In this document: one piece after another, positions 9,861 through 18,283 of the stretch
Position numbering within the stretch: position 1 is the first letter of the stretch
How the letters are laid out: each line of letters begins with the position of its first letter
NCBI RefSeq assembly: GCF_013281975.1
Contig: NZ_BLRZ01000001.1
Span: 1 to 55,032, forward strand
Direction of reading: 5' to 3'
Source of the DNA: Candidatus Hakubella thermalkaliphila
Lineage (GTDB): Bacteria; Actinomycetota; Humimicrobiia; Hakubellales; Hakubellaceae
Length of the DNA stretch: 55,032 bases
The notes under the pieces: model-generated
Database searches by the model: none
What the model saw: only the letters and a program-made list of their open reading frames with translations
What the model was told of the DNA's origin: nothing
Position numbers and translations under genes: made by a program

Positions 9861-10065
9861 CTCTTCCCTTTCTCCAGATTTTGTCCCCAGTGTTACAGTA
9901 AGGACGGATAGGATTACTTCTAATTATAAACTAAATGTCGCTGGTTGTTTTCCTGGAGAAAGAGGCGTAGAAATATTGCGAGATCTACTTACAGAAACTA
10001 GTGAGATAGTTCTAACTGTGGAAGGATTTTTCCAGAAGTGCCTGCCTTGACTAATTTTGGCGGCA

Positions 10066-10159
10066 CTGCAAAAACCAGATTAGTATGTTTTGGGCCAATT
10101 TGCCGTCCCATTTAGATTCGCAGAATGGGAACAGATACTGAAATTTGAACCTTTTTGCG
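10066..10159 (+). repeat. dispersed palindromic repeat, copy A
   Basis: Begins CTGCAAAAACCAGAT, contains TTTGGGCCAATTTGCCGTCC and ATTTAGATTCGCAGAATGGG, and ends in TTTTTGCG. It shares this plan with copies at 19980-20065 (inverted), 40086-40173 and 51479-51533. Both ends are related by inversion (CTGCAAAA at one end, TTTTGCAG at the other in the best copies). It translates by chance to a peptide-like string with GQFAVPFRFA, which explains similar fake ORFs at the other copies. Confidence 0.75.
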
Positions 10160-10273
10160 AAAACACCCGTTTTTCTATGTCTTCAAGAGACTCGCGCGCC
10201 GAATCCAAGAGGTTAGGCTTGGACATGCCTTCCTCAAGGACTTCGTCTCAGATGGGCAACACCACATACTATC

Positions 10274-10348
10274 TGGCTGGGGAGGCAGGATTCGAACCTG
10301 CAGTCTTCAGATCCAAAGTCTGACGTGCTACCCTTACACCACTCCCCA
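10274..10348 (-). tRNA. tRNA-Gln (anticodon TTG)
   Basis: Full cloverleaf on the minus strand: acceptor TGGGGAG paired with CTCCCCA, D-loop TGTAAGGGTAG, anticodon stem TCAGA/TCTGA with loop CTTTGGA (anticodon TTG), T-arm GCAGGTTCGAATCCTGC, and an encoded 3' CCA. It stands alone between the alcohol dehydrogenase and the nucleotidyltransferase gene. Confidence 0.95.
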
Positions 10349-10496
10349 GCAGTTAGACAAAGGGTGGAGGTGAGGCATCTTTTAAAATGATACAATCTTT
10401 AGCGGAAAGAATCAAATTTTGGGGAAGCTAAATTAGCGATGAATTGATGAAAAAATGTGGTTTTTGCAGTTTCACCAGTAATTCTTTGCCAGAACT

Positions 10497-11300
10497 CTAG
10501 CAGGAGACCTGAGGCATCTCTTTTCTCTCCCGCATGGAAAGTACGTTCCTCACCAGGATAAGGTCTTCCTTTTTGTCCACGTCCATGCCTATCTCCACCT
10601 CCCTGGTGATGACAGCCTTACCTCTGCCCCTGATCGATTTGGACACCCTTTTCTCCGCTTCCTCTATGGTAAGAATACCCACCACTAACTTCAGGGCGCA
10701 GCTGAGCCCGAGGATCCTGGCCATACCCCAGGGACTTTTCCTCTGATCATAAAGTCTCTCAAAAACCTTCAGGTTATTGAGGATGATCTCTGGCCTTACC
10801 AGGGCTAAGTTGCCGCCGGTAAAAGATCCTTCTTTCAGCCTGACAAAGGTCCTCTTAGTTTGCGGGTACTCTTTGAGCAGCTCCTCCTTCCTCGTAATGG
10901 GGTAGTACAAATCCGCCTCGCCTCCTGCCAGACATTGGCTGATAAAGGAATCGACTACCCCACTGTCAAGAAGAGGAAGATCAGAGGAGGTTAGGAGGAT
11001 ATAGTCCGAGTCCAAGAGATACCGGACTGCCATCTCGATATTCTCCACCAGGGGCCGATCGGTGAAGAAGATCTTATCCACCTTGTCTTCCAGCCTACTG
11101 CAGTCCGTACCTACAGGAACCGTCAAAGCAATTTGTCCCACCAGCTCAGACGCTCTAACAGCTTCGACCACATACTCCACCATAGGCTTGCCGTTGAGAG
11201 GAAATCGGGCTTTATCGTTGGCTCCAAAATCGTGAACTTTTCTAATCTCGCTCTTGCCGGCCGGGATCACGGCATCGATCTTTTTTTGAGCTTTGACCAT
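10497..11300 (-). CDS. MobA-like nucleotidyltransferase family protein
   Basis: A 267-residue GT-A fold nucleotidyltransferase. Seen: DAVIPAGKSE at the N terminus, a variant of the GxxxR-type loop, then KPMVEYVVEAVRAS and the metal-binding region LLTSSDLPLLDSGVVDSFI. Proteins of this kind transfer NMP to sugar phosphates or to molybdopterin, and the exact substrate here is unknown. It starts 37 bases after the ispE stop on the same strand, so it is probably in the ispE operon. A link to isoprenoid or envelope precursor synthesis is inference. Confidence 0.75.
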   Translation of the reverse strand: MVKAQKKIDAVIPAGKSEIRKVHDFGANDKARFPLNGKPMVEYVVEAVRASELVGQIALTVPVGTDCSRLEDKVDKIFFTDRPLVENIEMAVRYLLDSDYILLTSSDLPLLDSGVVDSFISQCLAGGEADLYYPITRKEELLKEYPQTKRTFVRLKEGSFTGGNLALVRPEIILNNLKVFERLYDQRKSPWGMARILGLSCALKLVVGILTIEEAEKRVSKSIRGRGKAVITREVEIGMDVDKKEDLILVRNVLSMRERKEMPQVSC

Positions 11301-11337
11301 AGTCAGGTCCCTGTATGGTGACTACGTGAACTCTCTT

Positions 11338-12222
11338 TCACTTCATGACCTCCATCTCCAGACCCCTGTCTACAGTACTGGTGATGAAGACATCTCTCAC
11401 GTGGGAAGCCAGAGCGCCGTATACTTCCTGGGCCTTTTTCAAGGAAGAGCAGACACAAAAGACGGTCGACCCACTTCCCGACATTACGGCTGCTGCGGCG
11501 CCTTTCTTCAAAGCTAAAGATTTTATCTCCCTGATGGCAGGATATTGGGTCGCGGTTACTCCTTCCAGAACGTTCTCCATCTCCTGATATACCCTACCAT
11601 TAAAGCTTTGGTACATACCCTCTATGAAAGTGTGGATATCGGTGGTACTGGGATGTCCTATCTGGTCAAAACGGTCATAAACCTCTTTGGTGGATACTTC
11701 CCCTGGAATGGTAGCCAGAACAATCCAGGTTTTCGGAAGAGGATCTAACTGGGTAACTACTTCCCCTTTGCCCCGAACCAGAGCGGTCCCTCCCCGCAGG
11801 CAAAAGGCCACATCACAACCTACATCCTCTGCGATCTCCTTCATTTCTTCATAAGAGAGGTTCAGGTCAAATAGTCTGCTAAGGGAGACGATGGTAGCTG
11901 CTGCATCAGTGCTCCCCCCTGCCAGACCAGCACTTATGGGAATATTCTTCATAATATGGATGGATACTCCGCCATCCCACTTCTGGGGATACCTTTTTCG
12001 AAAAGACTCGGCGACCTTGACTACCAGGTTCTTCTCGCACGTGGGAAGGCCACCGTTATCGGAGGATACAAAAATGCCCTCCTCGGTTTTCTCGAAGAGG
12101 AGCTGATCGTGTAGACTCACACTCTGCATGATGGATTCTATGTCGTGGTATCCGTCCAGCCTTTTCCTCAGGACGTTCAGAAAGAGATTTATCTTAGCAT
12201 AAGCCTTAGTAATTATCCTCAT
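11338..12222 (-). CDS. ispE: 4-diphosphocytidyl-2-C-methyl-D-erythritol kinase
   Basis: GHMP kinase that phosphorylates CDP-ME in the non-mevalonate (MEP) isoprenoid pathway. Seen: KAYAKINLFLNVLRKRLDGYHDIESIMQSV at the N terminus, the ATP loop PISAGLAGGSTDAAATI near residue 95, and the C-terminal MSGSGSTVFCV glycine motif. An in-frame TTG at 12258 would add 12 residues (LSIGYTIYP), but the family starts at MRIITKAYAKINL, the ATG at 12222. No Shine-Dalgarno sequence precedes that ATG; instead a promoter lies 8-36 bases ahead, so the message may be leaderless. Followed by the nucleotidyltransferase gene. Confidence 0.93.
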   Translation of the reverse strand: MRIITKAYAKINLFLNVLRKRLDGYHDIESIMQSVSLHDQLLFEKTEEGIFVSSDNGGLPTCEKNLVVKVAESFRKRYPQKWDGGVSIHIMKNIPISAGLAGGSTDAAATIVSLSRLFDLNLSYEEMKEIAEDVGCDVAFCLRGGTALVRGKGEVVTQLDPLPKTWIVLATIPGEVSTKEVYDRFDQIGHPSTTDIHTFIEGMYQSFNGRVYQEMENVLEGVTATQYPAIREIKSLALKKGAAAAVMSGSGSTVFCVCSSLKKAQEVYGALASHVRDVFITSTVDRGLEMEVMK

Positions 12223-12229
12223 GGGGTAT

Positions 12230-12258
12230 ATTGTATAGCCAATGGAGAGGAGGTGCAA
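12230..12258 (-). promoter_or_regulatory. ispE promoter, possibly giving a leaderless mRNA
   Basis: TTGCAC (12258-12253), a 17-base spacer and TACAAT (12235-12230), read on the minus strand. The -10 box ends 7 bases before the ispE ATG at 12222, so transcription should begin at or within a base or two of the start codon. There is no ribosome binding site in between. Confidence 0.5.
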
Positions 12259-12279
12259 TAGATTAGAAAATACAAGAAA

Positions 12280-12300
12280 GCACAGTCAAAAGGACTGTGC
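12280..12300 (-). terminator. rho-independent terminator downstream of the veg/ncRNA unit
   Basis: Perfect 8-bp hairpin GCACAGTC-loop-GACTGTGC followed on the minus strand by TTTCTTGTATTTT. A second CTGTGC/GCACAG segment at 12306-12313 can compete for the same arm, and on the plus strand the same arms end in a T7 run at 12314-12320, so it may act in both directions. Confidence 0.7.
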
Positions 12301-12441
12301 CTGTTAACTGTGCTTTTTTTGCAAACAACGCTTTCCAATCAGGTGAACTACCTGGCCCTTACGGGCGAAGCTTCCTGGTTCAGCGACACACAGCGTGTCT
12401 CCCCAGGCGTTACTTCCCGCAGTTCCTGCGGTAGCTTTTAG
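12280..12441 (-). ncRNA. unassigned structured RNA between veg and ispE
   Basis: About 160 bases with no ORF, from an extended -10 promoter to a rho-independent terminator, dense in hairpins. On the minus strand: CCGCAG-GAA-CTGCGG, GACAC-GCTGT-GTGTC enclosed by CCTGG...CCAGG, GCCC-GTAA-GGGC, and CAGGT-AGTTC-ACCTG. A long-range pairing is also possible between GCTACCGCAGG at the 5' end and CCTGATTGGAAAGC at the 3' side. Such nested stems look like a riboswitch-like aptamer or independent small RNA, or a mobile-element end rich in hairpins. I do not recognise an Rfam family. It lies upstream of ispE but is separated from it by the terminator and ispE's own promoter. Confidence 0.55.
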
Positions 12442-12447
12442 GAGTAT

Positions 12448-12456
12448 ATTATATCA
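12448..12456 (-). promoter_or_regulatory. extended -10 promoter of the structured RNA
   Basis: TGATATAAT on the minus strand, a perfect TATAAT with the TGn extension. No good -35 is visible, as expected for an extended -10 promoter. Predicted start near 12441. Confidence 0.6.
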
Positions 12457-12531
12457 TGCAACCAACAGAAAAAACAGGGGAAAACCGCCTCTCATCCCCT
12501 CCCTTACGGAAGAGGACTTCTCGGCGGGGAA

Positions 12532-12828
12532 TTAGTTAAGCTTAGAAAGCCAGGGCAGAGCATTTTCTCCTGTTGAAAAGTAGGAGAGCTGAACCGTCTT
12601 GGTCAAAATATCCACGTAGCTGTAGCACACTCGACTTGACCTATTGGCCGCCTCGTTCAGCCTCATAACAAAAAGGTTTGGATAAACTTCCTCGATAGTC
12701 CCCTCTTTTTCTACGATAACCTTTCTTCCTTTGTTAGCCCTCATTTTAACTCTCTGCCCTACCATTTTGCTCAGATCCCCCTTGATCCGATCTATCACAT
12801 CAACATGAGGGCCATTAACGACCGGCAT
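12532..12828 (-). CDS. veg: Veg family protein
   Basis: 98-residue Veg protein, a small conserved Gram-positive protein linked in Bacillus to biofilm control. Seen: VDVIDRIKGDLSKMVGQRVKMRANKGRKVIVEKEGTIEEVYPNLFVMRL, the complete conserved core. Its place between ksgA and ispE is the classic order. A strong promoter of its own lies at 12868-12896. The ribosome site AGGAGG sits about 11 bases before the ATG. Confidence 0.92.
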   Translation of the reverse strand: MPVVNGPHVDVIDRIKGDLSKMVGQRVKMRANKGRKVIVEKEGTIEEVYPNLFVMRLNEAANRSSRVCYSYVDILTKTVQLSYFSTGENALPWLSKLN

Positions 12829-12867
12829 TAACTCTTGCCTCCTCCTGACTTAAGGTATATTTGTGAT

Positions 12868-12896
12868 ATTATATACTAAGTAGAGGGAGAAGTCAA
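12868..12896 (-). promoter_or_regulatory. strong sigma-A-type promoter of veg
   Basis: TTGACT (12896-12891), 17-base spacer, TATAAT (12873-12868) on the minus strand. 5/6 and 6/6 matches to consensus. The 12829-13041 gap otherwise holds a G+C-rich stretch with CCATG/CATGG and other short pairings after the ksgA stop, with no gene. Confidence 0.8.
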
Positions 12897-13041
12897 GTGG
12901 CAGTCTCTTCCATGTGGCCCACGGGGGCATGGGGTGCCGAACAGCGGTTTGGGCAAGAGAAAACTATATTTACCTTTGCACACATGCCAGTTGCTCGTAT
13001 CACCTGCCGCGGTAGCAGTCAGGACAAGGTAAAACTATCAC

Positions 13042-13935
13042 TTAATCAGGACTTTTATTGTTGAACCGGGTGCTCGATTGGTGCAAAAGAGGCCAAAGAG
13101 CCTGGCCCAACTGCACAAACTTCTCCAGGGAAAGCTCCTCAGCTCTGGCTGAAATATCAATGCCGGCCGAGTTCAGAGCCTGGACAACGTCTTCCTTGGA
13201 GAGCCGTAAAGCAGATCCGGAATAAAGACAATTAACTAACTTCTTCCTTCTCTGCCCGAACCCCAGCTCGATAATCCGGAAAAGGAAATCTCGGACGGGA
13301 TAAACCTTCTGCCAGTAAGTATCCCTTCCAATCTTAACCATCGTTGAATCCACCCCGGGAGGAGGAAGAAAAACAGTTCGGGGTACCTGAAAAAGCGGAA
13401 AGACCTGAGCGAAATATCTCAGTTTAAGGGTATAGGAGCCATAAGCAGCAGAACCAGGGCTGGCTGCCATCCTTTCGGCCACTTCTTTTTGAACCATCAC
13501 CGTCATTTCAGCAATGTTAGAACACTCCTCCATTATTCTGAGAGCCGCCGTAGAGGCAATATTGTAGGGCAAGTTAGAGACCACTTTGGTCAGGGTGTGT
13601 TCCTGGGCAAGGGAGGCCAGGTCCAGAGACAGGAGATCAGCATTGATGACGAGGAGGTTTTGGGTGCTGGCAAAGATCTCTTTCAGAATCTGACATAATT
13701 TTCTATCATACTCGACAGCCACTACCCGCCTGGCCCGCCTGACCAGCTCCTGGGTCAGAGCTCCCAGACCGGGGCCAATCTCCAAAATGCAGTCATCCTC
13801 CCGGATCTGGGCCACCTCAATAATCTTATCCAAAATGTTAGGATCGACCAGGAGGTTCTGTCCTAATCTCTTGCGCAGGGTAACGCGGTATTGCTTAAGT
13901 AACTCCTTGGTCACGCTGGGATTGACAATTCTCAT
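13042..13935 (-). CDS. ksgA: 16S rRNA (adenine1518/1519-N6)-dimethyltransferase
   Basis: RsmA/KsgA dimethylates two adjacent adenines in helix 45 of 16S rRNA, a late step of small-subunit assembly. Seen: LGQNLLVDPNILDKI, the SAM loop ILEIGPGLGALTQEL around residue 52, ANADLL-type acidic motif (NADLLSLDL), and the catalytic SNLPYNIAS near residue 122. 297 residues is normal length. Its ATG overlaps the tatD stop by 4 bases (13932-13935), so the two are translationally coupled. Confidence 0.95.
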   Translation of the reverse strand: MRIVNPSVTKELLKQYRVTLRKRLGQNLLVDPNILDKIIEVAQIREDDCILEIGPGLGALTQELVRRARRVVAVEYDRKLCQILKEIFASTQNLLVINADLLSLDLASLAQEHTLTKVVSNLPYNIASTAALRIMEECSNIAEMTVMVQKEVAERMAASPGSAAYGSYTLKLRYFAQVFPLFQVPRTVFLPPPGVDSTMVKIGRDTYWQKVYPVRDFLFRIIELGFGQRRKKLVNCLYSGSALRLSKEDVVQALNSAGIDISARAEELSLEKFVQLGQALWPLLHQSSTRFNNKSPD

Positions 13936-14732
13936 GCCGTAAAACCAAACAACTGGAAAGCATTCTCAGTAGTCTGCCGCATTACCTCATCTTCGCTTAT
14001 ACCTTTGGCCTCGGCTACAGCTCTGGCGATAAGAGGAATGTACTTGGGGTAGTTCTCCTGGCCCCGAAAGGGATGAGGTGCCAGGAAGGGACAGTCCGTC
14101 TCCAACATGAGAATGTCCAGGGGTATTTTCTTCACCATGCCTCTCAGGCGCTGAGCATTCTTGAAGGTGATATTGCCAGTGATGGAAATGTGTAGCCCCT
14201 GCTCCAGGCAGAAATCGATCATGGCCTCATCGGCCGAGAAGCAATGAAGAACTCCTCGTTTCACTTCCTCTGACTTGAGAATTCCTTTTATATCCTTATG
14301 GGCATCCCGGTCGTGCACCACAAGAGGAAGCTCCAGCTCTCTGGCCAGTTCAATCTGCCAGATAAAAGCCTGCCTCTGTTCTTCAGGGGTGGAGAGATTG
14401 CGGAAGTAATCAAGACCTGTTTCACCCACGGCCACAACTTTGGGAGATTTACAGAGCTTCCTCATTTCTTCAACGGCCTTGCGGGTGAGAAATCGGGCAT
14501 CGTGAGGATGAACTCCCATGGTAGCAAAGACATTAGGGAAACTTTGAGCCATCTCCACTGCCTGGTGGCTGGCCTCCAGGTGAGCACCGATATTGAGAAT
14601 GATCCTGACTCTCTCCCTTTCGGCCTCCTGGACAGCCTCCTGGGGTGTCTTTTCCTTGATCATATCCAGGTGAGCATGGGTATCGATATAATAGTCTCGG
14701 CTCTCCAGATCCGAAATGTCCTCAGATAGCAC
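13932..14732 (-). CDS. tatD: TatD-family metal-dependent deoxyribonuclease
   Basis: TIM-barrel hydrolase (3'-5' exonuclease in Escherichia coli). Seen: YIDTHAHLDM, GVHPHDARF, GETGLDYFR, LVVHDRDAHKD, GVLHCFSAD and ETDCPFLAP, which carry the metal ligands. The longest frame begins at 14810 inside metG. The family N terminus and a GTG at 14732 that shares one base with the metG stop (TAGTG) indicate that GTG as the start, with a purine-rich GAGGAAGAGG ahead. Couples to both metG and ksgA. Confidence 0.92.
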   Translation of the reverse strand: MLSEDISDLESRDYYIDTHAHLDMIKEKTPQEAVQEAERERVRIILNIGAHLEASHQAVEMAQSFPNVFATMGVHPHDARFLTRKAVEEMRKLCKSPKVVAVGETGLDYFRNLSTPEEQRQAFIWQIELARELELPLVVHDRDAHKDIKGILKSEEVKRGVLHCFSADEAMIDFCLEQGLHISITGNITFKNAQRLRGMVKKIPLDILMLETDCPFLAPHPFRGQENYPKYIPLIARAVAEAKGISEDEVMRQTTENAFQLFGFTA

Positions 14733-16276
14733 TATTCCGCCTCTTCCTCGATGCGCGGAAAGAGAGGCGACCTCTTGCCCACAGAGAGGCCGGACTCCAA
14801 AAGACTCCATCTGCCCTCTTTTGGCAACGTACTCCGGCCTATCTCTCTCCTTATTCCCAACTGATCCCAGATCTTTTGAGCTGATGCAGGCATGACCGGG
14901 AAGATCAATTGGGCTATCAGCCTCAGGCTTTCCGCTACGTTATAGAGAATGGTGTCCATTCTTTCTTTCTTATCGGAAAATTTGGCTAAGGACCACGGTG
15001 CCGTAGTGTCCAGGTACTTGTTGACCGCGTTTATAAAAAACCAGACATCGTCCAGAGCTTCTCGGAAGTTCAATAGCTCCATTTTTTCATCCACAGAGCG
15101 CCTGGTATCGGACCATCTCATCTTGAACTCTTCATCAATGTCCTCAAAGAGTGTAGGTGGAGGGATGAGGCCGTCACAATACCTCTCTATCATGGCCACC
15201 GTTCTGCTAAGAAGATTGCCGATATCGTTGGAAAGATCAGAGTTATATCTCTTTTTCATCATCTCGTGAGAGAAAGAACCGTCTAATCCGAAGGATATCT
15301 CTCGCAGCAAGAAGTAGCGCAGGGCATCCACTCCATATCTCTCTGAGAGCTCATCAGGATCCAGGATGTTCCCTTTGGATTTGGACATCTTCTCCTCTTC
15401 ACTCAAGAGCCAGCCATGGACGGCAATGTGTTGGGGCAGCTCCAACCCCACGGACATGAGCATGGCTGGCCAGATAACCGCGTGAAATTTCAGAATATCC
15501 TTGCCGATGTGGTGATAGTTAGCCGGCCAGATGGTGACAAACCGGTCCTGATCAGAAAAGGCCCCTGGTGCGGAGATATAGTTTATGAGGGCATCCACCC
15601 ACACATAGGAGACGTGTTCCCGATCGAAAGGTATCTCCACCCCCCAGTCTATAGCCGTACGGGAGATACTAATATCGTTGAGCCCCTGTTTAATCAAACT
15701 GATCACTTCATTGCGGCGAATTTCTGGAAGGACGAAGTCCGGATGCTCTTCGATGTAAGCCAACAGAGGCTTCTGAAACTTGGACAGACGGAAAAAGTAG
15801 TTGCTCTCTCTGACCTTCTCCACCGGACGTCCGCAGTCGGGACAGTTTCCTTCCACTAACTGAGACTCAAGGAGAAGAGTTTCACAGGGCACACAGTACC
15901 ATCCTTCATAGTTCCCCAGATATATGTCCCCCTTTTCCCTGGCCCGGGTAAACCATTCCTGGACCACCTTTTCGTGTCTGGACTCGGTAGTGCGAATGAA
16001 GTCATCGTAGCTGATCTGAAAAAGATCCCACAGGCGGCGAACTTCGGCAGACATCCTGTCTACGAACTCTTGGGGTGTCATGGAGCTCTGTATGGCGCTC
16101 TTATATATCTTCTGCCCGTGCTCATCTGTCCCGGTAAGGAAAAAAACGTCCTCTCCCCTTATCCTGTGGTACCGGACATGAAAATCAGCCAATATGGCTT
16201 CATAAAGGTTACCCAGATGAAGTTTGGCGTTAACGTAAGGTATAGCAGTAGTCACATAGAATACTTTCTGAGTCAT
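14732..16276 (-). CDS. metG: methionyl-tRNA synthetase
   Basis: Class I aminoacyl-tRNA synthetase that charges tRNA-Met. Seen: TTAIPYVNAKLHLGNLYEA (HIGH-like HLGN), a zinc knuckle with WYCVPCE and CPDCGRP, and EEKMSKSKGN (KMSKS). The C-terminal tRNA-binding EMAP-like domain of longer enzymes is absent, giving the compact form of about 514 residues. The frame is open to 16315, but the family starts at MTQKVFYVTTA, ATG at 16276, with TTTAGGAG ahead. Confidence 0.95.
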   Translation of the reverse strand: MTQKVFYVTTAIPYVNAKLHLGNLYEAILADFHVRYHRIRGEDVFFLTGTDEHGQKIYKSAIQSSMTPQEFVDRMSAEVRRLWDLFQISYDDFIRTTESRHEKVVQEWFTRAREKGDIYLGNYEGWYCVPCETLLLESQLVEGNCPDCGRPVEKVRESNYFFRLSKFQKPLLAYIEEHPDFVLPEIRRNEVISLIKQGLNDISISRTAIDWGVEIPFDREHVSYVWVDALINYISAPGAFSDQDRFVTIWPANYHHIGKDILKFHAVIWPAMLMSVGLELPQHIAVHGWLLSEEEKMSKSKGNILDPDELSERYGVDALRYFLLREISFGLDGSFSHEMMKKRYNSDLSNDIGNLLSRTVAMIERYCDGLIPPPTLFEDIDEEFKMRWSDTRRSVDEKMELLNFREALDDVWFFINAVNKYLDTTAPWSLAKFSDKKERMDTILYNVAESLRLIAQLIFPVMPASAQKIWDQLGIRREIGRSTLPKEGRWSLLESGLSVGKRSPLFPRIEEEAE

Positions 16277-16345
16277 TTTTCTCCTAAACCTTCTCCACTG
16301 AAGGCCGACGACCACTAGCGGTCAGGCGGCGAAACGGGACCGAAA

Positions 16346-17197
16346 TCACCCTCCTCGCCTATCCTCGACTACCAGGTCGTAAACCCAGTTCTTAGAAACA
16401 TTATACCTCATGGCTACCTGTTCGATAGCTTTCCGGGTTGACATCCCCCTGTCTTCTATCTCCTTAACTTTATCCACAATTTCTTGATCTTGGAGAGTGG
16501 GAATGTTCCCTTCTTTTCTACCCTCGACAATTACCACAAATTCTCCCCGCGGCTCTCTCTCCCGGAAAACTTCTACCATCTCGCTCACCTGGCCTCGCAG
16601 AACCTCCTCATGAACTTTGGTCAATTCCCGGACAATAGCGATCCGACGGTTGCCCAGAACCTCCAGAAGATCCTCCAGTAACTTTTTTATCCTGTGAGGA
16701 GCCTCAAAGAGAACGAGAGTTCCGGCCTCATCTACTAGCTCTCCTAAAAATTTCTTTCTTCTGGCAACTGTGCGGGGAGCAAATCCCACAAAAAGGAATC
16801 TGTCTGTGGGGAGACCGGAGATGACCAGGGCTGAAAGGAGAGCTGAGGGGCCGGGCAGAACCTCGATGTCCACGGAGTTTTCGATGCAGCCCTGAATCAA
16901 ATCATGACCCGGATCAGATATCCCGGGAAGCCCGGCATCAGAGACCAGGGCTATTTTCTTGCCGGATAAAATCTCATCAACAATTTGGATCTTCTTTTCC
17001 GGTTGGCTAAATTTGTGGAAGCTGATGAGTTTGGCCTTAATCTCATAATGACTTAAAAGTTTTCGGGTCCGCCTGGTATCCTCGGCCGCGATGAGATCAA
17101 CTTCTTTTAGAGTTCTCAAAACCCTGAGGGTGACATCTTCCAGATTTCCAATAGGCGTTGCGCACACATAGAGTTTGCCAGACTGCTGACGGGACAT
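16346..17197 (-). CDS. rsmI: 16S rRNA (cytidine1402-2'-O)-methyltransferase
   Basis: SAM-dependent tetrapyrrole-methylase-fold enzyme that modifies C1402 in the ribosomal P site. Seen: LYVCATPIGNLEDVTLRVLRTLKEVDLIAAEDTRRT, LVSDAGLPGISDPG, EVLPGPSALLSALVISGLPTDRFLFVGF and LFEAPHRI. A short C-terminal helical domain follows. Starts 6 bases after the nadE stop on the same strand and reads on toward metG. Confidence 0.95.
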   Translation of the reverse strand: MSRQQSGKLYVCATPIGNLEDVTLRVLRTLKEVDLIAAEDTRRTRKLLSHYEIKAKLISFHKFSQPEKKIQIVDEILSGKKIALVSDAGLPGISDPGHDLIQGCIENSVDIEVLPGPSALLSALVISGLPTDRFLFVGFAPRTVARRKKFLGELVDEAGTLVLFEAPHRIKKLLEDLLEVLGNRRIAIVRELTKVHEEVLRGQVSEMVEVFREREPRGEFVVIVEGRKEGNIPTLQDQEIVDKVKEIEDRGMSTRKAIEQVAMRYNVSKNWVYDLVVEDRRGG

Positions 17198-17203
17198 CTA
17201 GGA

Positions 17204-18043
17204 TCAGACACCCCAATCTCTGGAGTAGCGAAATTCCCGATCAATGGTGCGTCCGGAAAGCTTAGCAATAAGGGGAGGCCGCCGTTTGTAGTGGGAACGC
17301 TGGACCATTTGGTAGACCCGGTTGACAAACTCCTTTTGGAAGCCCACCTCCACCAGAGACTCCCGATCATACCTCTTGTCCACCATGAGGTAGAGAAGCT
17401 TATCCACATCCTCATAGGTAAACCCCAGCTCCTTTTCATCGGTCTGATCCATCCACAGGTCAGCAGTAGGAGCTTTGGCTACGATCTTCTCGGGCACACC
17501 AAAGGCCCTGGCCACCTGGCGGATCTGAGTTTTGTAGAGATCTCCCAGAGGATTTATGGCCGAGGCCATATCTCCGTAAACGGTCCCATAGCCCAAAAGG
17601 AGCTCCGTTTTGTTGCTGGTACCCAGAACCAGAGCCCCCAGAGCCGCTGAATGATCGTAAAGGATACTCATTCTCTCCCGAGCCATTTTATTGCCCCGGC
17701 GGCGTTCATCAGTCTCAGGAAGCATGGCGAAGTAGACATCAACCATAGGGGTAATATCAATAACCTTGCTATCAATACCTAACAGCTCCACCACCATCCT
17801 GGCATCGTCGGTACTTTCCTTACGGCTGGTCTTGTAGGGCATGATAAGAGCAACAACATTTTCTTTGGAGAGAGCTTCCACCGCGACGAAGGTGGACAGC
17901 GAGGAGTCTACACCTCCCGAGAGTCCCACTACCACCCGGTCAAAGCCCACCCGGTGGGTCTCCGACCGCACAAAATCAGTCAGTATCTGTTTCACCAGAT
18001 CAGTATTCACAGTAAGATCTACTTCTACCTTAAGATCTAACAT
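17204..18043 (-). CDS. nadE: NAD synthetase (ammonia-type synthetase domain only)
   Basis: Amidates deamido-NAD to NAD with ATP, the last step of NAD synthesis. Seen: [17 protein letters not shown] (PP-loop), [58 protein letters not shown]. At 279 residues it lacks the N-terminal glutaminase domain of the long enzyme. A separate nitrilase-fold protein at 19062-19913 on the same strand may provide ammonia. The start ATG has GGGGGAG 7 bases ahead, and the promoter TGGTATAAT is at 18075-18083. First gene of the run into rsmI. Confidence 0.93.
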   Translation of the reverse strand: MLDLKVEVDLTVNTDLVKQILTDFVRSETHRVGFDRVVVGLSGGVDSSLSTFVAVEALSKENVVALIMPYKTSRKESTDDARMVVELLGIDSKVIDITPMVDVYFAMLPETDERRRGNKMARERMSILYDHSAALGALVLGTSNKTELLLGYGTVYGDMASAINPLGDLYKTQIRQVARAFGVPEKIVAKAPTADLWMDQTDEKELGFTYEDVDKLLYLMVDKRYDRESLVEVGFQKEFVNRVYQMVQRSHYKRRPPLIAKLSGRTIDREFRYSRDWGV

Positions 18044-18074
18044 CCTTTAGCTCCCCCATACCTGGCAGTATTAG

Positions 18075-18083
18075 ATTATACCA
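18075..18083 (-). promoter_or_regulatory. extended -10 promoter of nadE
   Basis: TGGTATAAT on the minus strand, about 32 bases before the nadE ATG. A second TGATATAAT lies 11 bases further upstream. Confidence 0.55.
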
Positions 18084-18283
18084 ATTATATCAGTTGTGGA
18101 AGGGGAAATATGTGTGGAGAGTTTGACTTTGAGTGTCGGTAGCCGAAACACACCCTCGCTCCATCGAAGGTCACACTTTTATCTATATACGTATTTATTT
18201 AAAGACATATATATGTTATAGTTGCACCCGGGTTAGGCCACATATCGCAACATCTTTGCTCTGAAATCGCAAAGGGAGCTTAT

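Noticed and set aside
9228-9911. A 227-codon plus-strand frame
   Set aside because: Antisense to the iron alcohol dehydrogenase, which has all its metal-binding motifs.
10090-10373. Two plus-strand frames of about 75 codons
   Set aside because: They run through repeat copy A and the antisense of tRNA-Gln.
12829-13041. A possible structured RNA behind ksgA, sharing GCTACCGC with the veg-ispE RNA
   Set aside because: Shared motif is only about 8 bases, the rest does not align, and no promoter or terminator brackets it.
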